In this document: positions 59,255 through 64,000 of the stretch, one piece after another
How positions within the stretch are numbered: the first letter of the stretch is position 1
Layout: each line of letters begins with the position of its first letter
From: Thinopyrum elongatum
Taxonomy: Eukaryota > Streptophyta > Magnoliopsida > Poales > Poaceae
Length of the DNA stretch: 64,000 nt
Assembly: GCA_011799875.1 (NCBI GenBank)
Contig: CM022298.1
Coordinates: 264,547,757 to 264,611,756, forward strand
Direction of reading: 5' to 3'
Position numbers and translations under genes: made by a program
Notes under the pieces: model-generated
The model's input: only the letters and a program-made list of their open reading frames with translations
What the model was told of the DNA's origin: nothing
The model's database searches: none

Positions 59255-62200
59255 ATGATGGTCAGTGGAACAATGGTGGAAAGGTGGTTGCGGTCGGTGG
59301 TGCAGGGCATGAATGAAAATAACAGGATAGAGATTTCATGTCCGTGTCGAAGATGCAAAGGAGGAGTTTGGCTCGACCCCTATGAGGATGGTCATTTGAT
59401 GGCGCATCTGCTCATGACTGGTTTCATGGATGGCTATACTCGGTGGATAATTGAAGATGATGATGATGAGGACACCGACGGGGCAGGCAATGATGACACG
59501 GGGCAAGACGAAGAGATGATCGATAATGGCGGCGGAGAAGGGGCCGGACATGGCGGCGGAGTAGGGGCCGGACATGGCGGCGGAGAAGAGGCCGGCGGAC
59601 ATGGCGGCAGAGAAGAGGCCAGACATGGCGGCGGAGAAAACATGGACATGCCGCAGACTTCGTCGCTACTAAGGTCAATCATGCGGGACCCTCATGTTCG
59701 AGAACTGCTTTGCAAGGAGACGAGTCCTAACAGAGCTTCTTCTAGAGAGGAGGCCAAGCTGGAGCAACTAGTGGTAGACTCGAACACTCCACTGTATGAT
59801 GGTTGCGATCCCGAGGTGATCCGCTTGAGTTTCACGCTTGAACTTCTAAAGATGAAGGCTAAAAACAAATGGACCGACACTAGCCTCGATGAGCTTCTCA
59901 AGTACCTAAAGGATGTTCTTCCCGCAGGGAATCTACGTCCTACTAGTGTGGATGAGGCCAAGAAGATCGTGCGCCCTCTTGATCTGCGGCACGTTAGATA
60001 CCATGCATGCATCAACGATTGCATAATATATCAGAAGGAGCACGCGGAAAAACCAGCTGCCCGGTGTGCAATGCTTCTCGATACAAGAAGTCCGGAAAGA
60101 AATCTCCCCAGAAAGTTGTATGGTACTTACTGATCACTCCCCGTATGCAACGTTATTTTGTAGATCCCAATGAAGCAAAGCTCATGCATTGGCACGCGGA
60201 GAGGAAAAAGCCCGACGATGGAGATGATCCAAAGCTAAGACACCTCACGGATGCAAGCCAGTGAAGAGCGTTCAACGGCGAATATCGATATTTTGCATGT
60301 GATGCAAGGAACATCGTGCTTGGCATGTGTACCAGTGGCATGAATCCGTTTGGCAACCAGAACGCCAACCATAGCACATGGCCCATGTTTGTATCGATGT
60401 ACAACATACCCCCCTGGGTGTGCATGAAGTCGAAGTACATACACATGAGCATGCTGATTCAAGGGCCGAAACAACGGGGAAATAATATTAATCTGTATCT
60501 GGGGCTACTTCAAGAGGAGTTAGACATGTTATGGAAAACACCAGCCAAGACATGGGACGCCAGTAAAGGCAAGTATTTCAATATGAGAGCCGCACTGATC
60601 ACGACAGTGCACGACTATCTTGGTTACGGATATGTCGCAGGCTAGGTGTGCCACAGATATTGTGGATGCACGCGGTGCATGGATGATAGGACGTCTCAGC
60701 AGCTAACATCAACGAAAGAAGGCGGGTCTGGGAAAATCATGTACATGGGGCATCGAAGATGGCTCGAGAAGGACGGCCCATGGAGAAACCATGGAGATCT
60801 ATTCAATGGTGAGGCTGAGCATCGAGGACCTCCACGTAAGTGGAGCGGCGCCGAAATTGATGAGCTGTTGAAAAACTGGGAATAGTGCCCCGCACCAGGA
60901 AAGACGATGAAAAATGCGCCAGAGCCGCTGCTTAAGGTATGGAAGACGAGGTATATTTTCTGGGACTTGGAGTAATGGAACAAACTCGACACGCCTCATT
61001 GCCTTGATCAAAATGCATATCTGTAAGAATGTCCTTGAGAGCTTGCTTGCGACACTGATGAACATGCCGGATAAGACCAAGGATGGGCCGAAGGCAAGAA
61101 GAGACTTGCAAGATTTGAATATCAGGGCAGATCTGCACATGCCGCCCCGTAAAAAGTCAGAGGAGATAGAGATGGAGACGGAGGCGCGGGAGAAGAAGGG
61201 CAAAAAAGTGAAGGAAGAGGATTATTGCCCCCCTTCTTGCTTCACCTTAAGTTCGGCTGTGATCGATCAATTCTTCAAGTGCCTTACCAGAATGAAAGTT
61301 AGTTTTGGTTACTGTGGGAAGATAAGCAGATTTCTAGACATGAAGAAGAAAAGGTTCAGCGGGATGAAGTCCCATGACTGTCATGTGATGATGACGCAGA
61401 TACTACCTGATGCCCTTAGAGGGATAATGGACAAGCACGTCCGTGACACGCTTATTGGTCTCTACAACTTTTTCGACGTCATCTCTCGAAAGTTGATCAG
61501 TGTGAAGCAGCTCCGAAGGCTACAGGAAGAGATCATTATGATACTAAATGAGCTTGAGATGTACTTCCCGCTCACGTTCTTTGACGTCATGGTGCATCTG
61601 TGTGTCCATATTGTGGACGACATAATAGACCTGGGGCCATCATTCCTGCACAACATGATGTCGTTCGAGAGGATGTATGGGGTCATCAAAGGATTCATTC
61701 GTAACATGTCTCGTCCGGATGGAAGCATCGTCTAGGGCTATCTGACACAAGAGTGCATCTCTTTCTGTCAGAATTATCTATATGGTGGAGACCGGCCTGG
61801 TGTTGGTTTGCCCGTTAAGAAGCACCTTGGGAGGCTCAAAGAAGAAGGTCACTCCAACAGTCGCAGGGAACTGCATGTCGGTTACTCGGATCGACGCAAC
61901 GACTTTGACATAGCAAACTTAGTAGTGCTACATCACCTAGACGATGTAGATCCTTTCGTGACACTGCACAAAGAAACCATTGCAAAGAAGTATCGTGACC
62001 TTGGGCTATGCAGGACGGACGGCGAAGTTACTAGAGAGCACAACTCCACTTTCTTGCATTGGTTCAAAGAGCATATTATTGCTAATCCCCCGGAAGAGGG
62101 CTCTAAAGACGGATTGCTCATATACGCCTTAGCACATGGCCCCGCGGCCAACCTCGCGACCTATCAGGCATACGATATCAATGGATACACGTTCTACATG

Positions 62201-62771
62201 GAGGCCAAAGATATGAACAGTGATTTTTAGAACTCAGGGGTGACGATGGAATGCATGACCGACGACAACGGCGCAACTGAGAGATTCTACGAAAGTGTCG
62301 AGGAGATCTAGGAGCTTGACTACTCTGGACTGCACAGCGCGATGATGTTCCATGTCAGATGGGCTAAGAATGTCGAAGACGAAACCGGTATTTCACTACC
62401 ATGTCTATACCTGATGCCAAGAGAGCTAACGCCATCGCAAAAAAGAGCCATGGGTACACGCTAAGCACATGACACAATGCTTCTTCATAACTGACCCGAG
62501 CAATCCCAGCCGTGTTGTCGTGAGGAGAGGCAAAAGGAACATTATTGGAATGGATGGAGTCGCCAACGAGGAATACTACGACTAGTATGGCAACCCGATG
62601 AGGGAAGATGACGATGATGATGAAGTATACGTCAAAAGAATAATCAATACTACATTATTTAAGAAAGATCGTACTCCATGGAAAAGGAAAAGTCACAATG
62701 AGGGGCTCAATTATTCATCAACGAACAAGAAGGGAAAGAAGCCCACTCAACAACGAAAACGTCGACGCTAA
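59255..62771 (+). pseudogene. tnp2: TNP2-type transposase of the CACTA element, decayed
   Basis: Catalyses excision and insertion in CACTA elements. The start is taken at 59255 (MMVSGTMVERWL). The N-terminus resembles the transposase-associated domain (ISCPCRRCKGGVW) but is short at the front. A Gly/Glu/His repeat follows (59528-59649), then the TNP2 core: SCPVCNASRY, GMCTSGMNPFGNQNANHSTW, SMLIQGPKQRGNNINLYL, KYFNMRAALITTVHDYLGYG. DUF4218-like (DTLIGLYNFFDVISRKLISV, HNMMSFERMYGVIKGF) and DUF4216-like parts (61800-62420) come next, and a basic end KKGKKPTQQRKRRR with TAA at 62769. Frameshifts near 60060 and 60960 and stops near 60262, 60643, 60883, 61733 and 62228 inactivate it. Confidence 0.85.
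59528..59649 (+). repeat. Coding minisatellite in the CACTA transposase
   Basis: Five units of 24 bp (one of 27 bp, the last about 23 bp) built on GGCGGCGGAGAAG plus GGCCGGACAT, all in frame. They encode repeats of the type GHGGGEEA. Confidence 0.8.
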
Positions 62772-62783
62772 GAAACCGTTATC

Positions 62784-62927
62784 GGTCAAATGATATAATA
62801 TATATGTTCCTATTTTGTGTACACACTTAACTGTTATGCATGGGTCAAATGATGTAATATATATATATGTTCCTATTTTGTATACACATTTAACCGTTAT
62901 GGGTCAAATGATGCAATATATATCGCC
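62784..62927 (+). repeat. Tandem repeat of about 58 bp after the transposase gene
   Basis: Units start at 62784, 62842 and 62901 with GGTCAAATGAT, then a TA run, then TGTTCCTATTTTGT. The third unit is partial. Confidence 0.8.
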
Positions 62928-62969
62928 TTAGTTATATACATTGTATCACCTTCCCTTCGTTCTGGCTCT

Positions 62970-63070
62970 CAGAAAAAAAGGAAAAGAAAAGAAAAAGAAG
63001 AAAAGAAAAGGAAAAGAAAATAGAAGAAACAAACAGGAAAAGAAAAGAAAGAGAAAAAATGAAAACAATA
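62970..63070. repeat. Purine-only tract in the CACTA element
   Basis: Nearly unbroken A/G sequence of GAAAAG and AAAAGAAA type. Low complexity. Confidence 0.75.
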
Positions 63071-63089
63071 GCAGAAGCACTTGTTGAAG

Positions 63090-63235
63090 AAAAGCACTAT
63101 AGCTACTGGCGATAGCAGTAGCGCGTTTACGGAACATGCGCTGTAGCTACTCTATATAGCAGTAGCGCGCTTTCAGGAAACATGCTATAGCTATCTTAGC
63201 TATAGCGTGTGTTTTAGAACCGCGCTACTGCTACA
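63090..63235. repeat. Second block of CACTA subterminal-type repeats
   Basis: TAGCAGTAGCGCG twice, GCGCTACTGCTAC, and the variants TATAGCTAC and TAGCTATAG. Same motifs as 58200-58560, but no terminal CACTA repeat follows within the window. Confidence 0.7.
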
Positions 63236-63584
63236 TTGACATAACCCCTCGCGGGCTTCCCTCCTCTGCTTCCTCCCCCAAATCGCCACTCTCTTCTCCC
63301 CCCTCGTCGCCGCCAGGGCCCGTGCGCTCGCCGCGCCCCTGCCCTCGCCGCGCCCCTGCCTCGAGCGCCGCTAGAGCCCTGCTCTCACCCTCGCCGGAGT
63401 CTCTGCCTCCTCCTCCTCAACCTCACCGGAGCCCTGCCCTCGCCCTCGCACTCGCCGTAGTCGTCGTCTCCCCCAACCCCACCTCGCCTCCGACACGCCT
63501 CGGTGCCGCCGTCTCCCCAGACCCCATTTCTCACTGCCCTCTGTAAGCCCTCTCTCGTCCCCTCTTCTCTGCTCTCTGCTCTCT

Positions 63585-63635
<51 letters not shown>

Positions 63636-64000
63636 GTTCGTACAAACCCTAGCTATTTAGTGCTAGTTAGTATGAATTAGTATGAACCCCAGGCTATTGT
63701 TTAGTGCTAGTTAGTTAATTAGAATTAGTATGAACCCTAGTTAATTAGGTAGTATGAACCCTAGTTAAAAAAACCTAGGACAGATTAGTGGCTATTTTTT
63801 AGTGTTAGTTAGTATGAACCCTAGGTTTCAAACTATTGCTATTTTTGTTAAAGCAATTGTTGCTATTTAAAAAAATAGAATTAGTATGAACCCTAGTTAA
63901 AAAAATAGAATTAGTATGGGTTAAATGAATTCTAGGTATTTTAGGTGTTTTAGGTGTAGTTAACAGAATTCTAGGAATTTAATTTTTTTTAGTTAAAGCA
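63236..64000. other. CT-rich region, CT microsatellite and TAGTATGAACCCTAG repeats
   Basis: 63260-63580 is C/T-rich. A CT microsatellite lies at about 63584-63626. From 63640 on, TAGTATGAACCCTAG and AGTGCTAGTTAGT recur irregularly. No gene was recognised. It is probably still inside the CACTA element. Confidence 0.6.

Larger units (their letters stand above)
58181..64000 (+). mobile_element. CACTA transposon with TNP2-type transposase, left end to beyond the window
   Basis: Starts CACTACTAGGGAAAACC at 58181, the CACTA terminal signature, next to the possible 3-bp duplication TTG (58178-58180). Subterminal repeats fill the first 380 bp, followed by a leader and a decayed transposase gene (59255-62771). 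No matching end (CCCTAGTAGTG) is found up to 64000, so the right end lies outside. It sits in the leader of the Copia element. Confidence 0.9.

Noticed and set aside
59424..59682. Minus-strand Pro/Ser-rich frames opposite the CACTA transposase
   Set aside because: Complement of the coding minisatellite. The plus strand continues into recognisable transposase sequence.
63322..63645. Frames in the CT-rich region
   Set aside because: Composed of simple Pro/Ala/Ser or Arg/Glu repeats imposed by the CT-rich sequence and microsatellite.
1..64000. Host protein-coding genes, tRNA or rRNA genes
   Set aside because: None was recognised. All coding similarity found belongs to retroelements or DNA transposons. 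The primer binding sites only mimic short ends of tRNA complements.

Overview
The window is a block of plant repetitive DNA. I recognise no host gene, tRNA or rRNA in it. Nested Ty3/Gypsy elements of the Tat/Retand type, a Copia element whose LTR resembles Angela/BARE-1, and CACTA and hAT DNA transposons point to a large grass genome, most likely Triticeae (wheat, Aegilops or barley). The organism assignment is an inference from the transposon families.

Left block (1-15080). Gypsy remnant C (+ strand) holds two insertions. One is an LTR-like element D (9536-13663). The other is an orphan CACTA end K (8589-9236), which was entered by Gypsy B (- strand, 1497-8588), which was entered by Gypsy A (- strand, 1-1496, cut by the window edge). 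Middle block (15081-42981). Gypsy F (- strand) was split by Gypsy G (20155-42065). The 3' LTR of G was split by a non-autonomous hAT element (27329-41979), and that was split by Gypsy I (27425-41324). A solo LTR (42360-42853) also sits in the RNase H of F. Right block (42982-64000). An LTR-like AT-rich fragment is followed by a Copia element on the - strand (43560-58180). Its 3' LTR was entered by Gypsy E (43840-52796), and its leader was entered by a TNP2-type CACTA transposon (58181 to beyond the window).

Element I is the youngest copy: I count 11 substitutions between its two 1009-bp LTRs. Its gag-protease and pol frames are nearly complete. By hand count the LTR pairs of G and E differ by about 6%, which agrees with the nesting order. 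B, E, F, C and the Copia element are broken by nonsense codons, frameshifts and deletions.

The most interesting signal is what the Gypsy elements carry between pol and the 3' LTR on the opposite strand. G, E and C carry antisense reading frames with a basic N-terminus, a region that looks like a plant B3 DNA-binding domain, and an acidic serine-rich tail. In G and E a TATA box stands just upstream. I and F instead carry an antisense gene of the 'putative gypsy type transposon' family (PF04195-like) followed by a coiled coil. The copy in I has three well-formed introns. B and I also share an in-frame amber codon between protease and reverse transcriptase. All LTRs of this group share a block of about 47 bp downstream of the TATA box. 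These calls come from reading the sequence by eye; no database search was possible.
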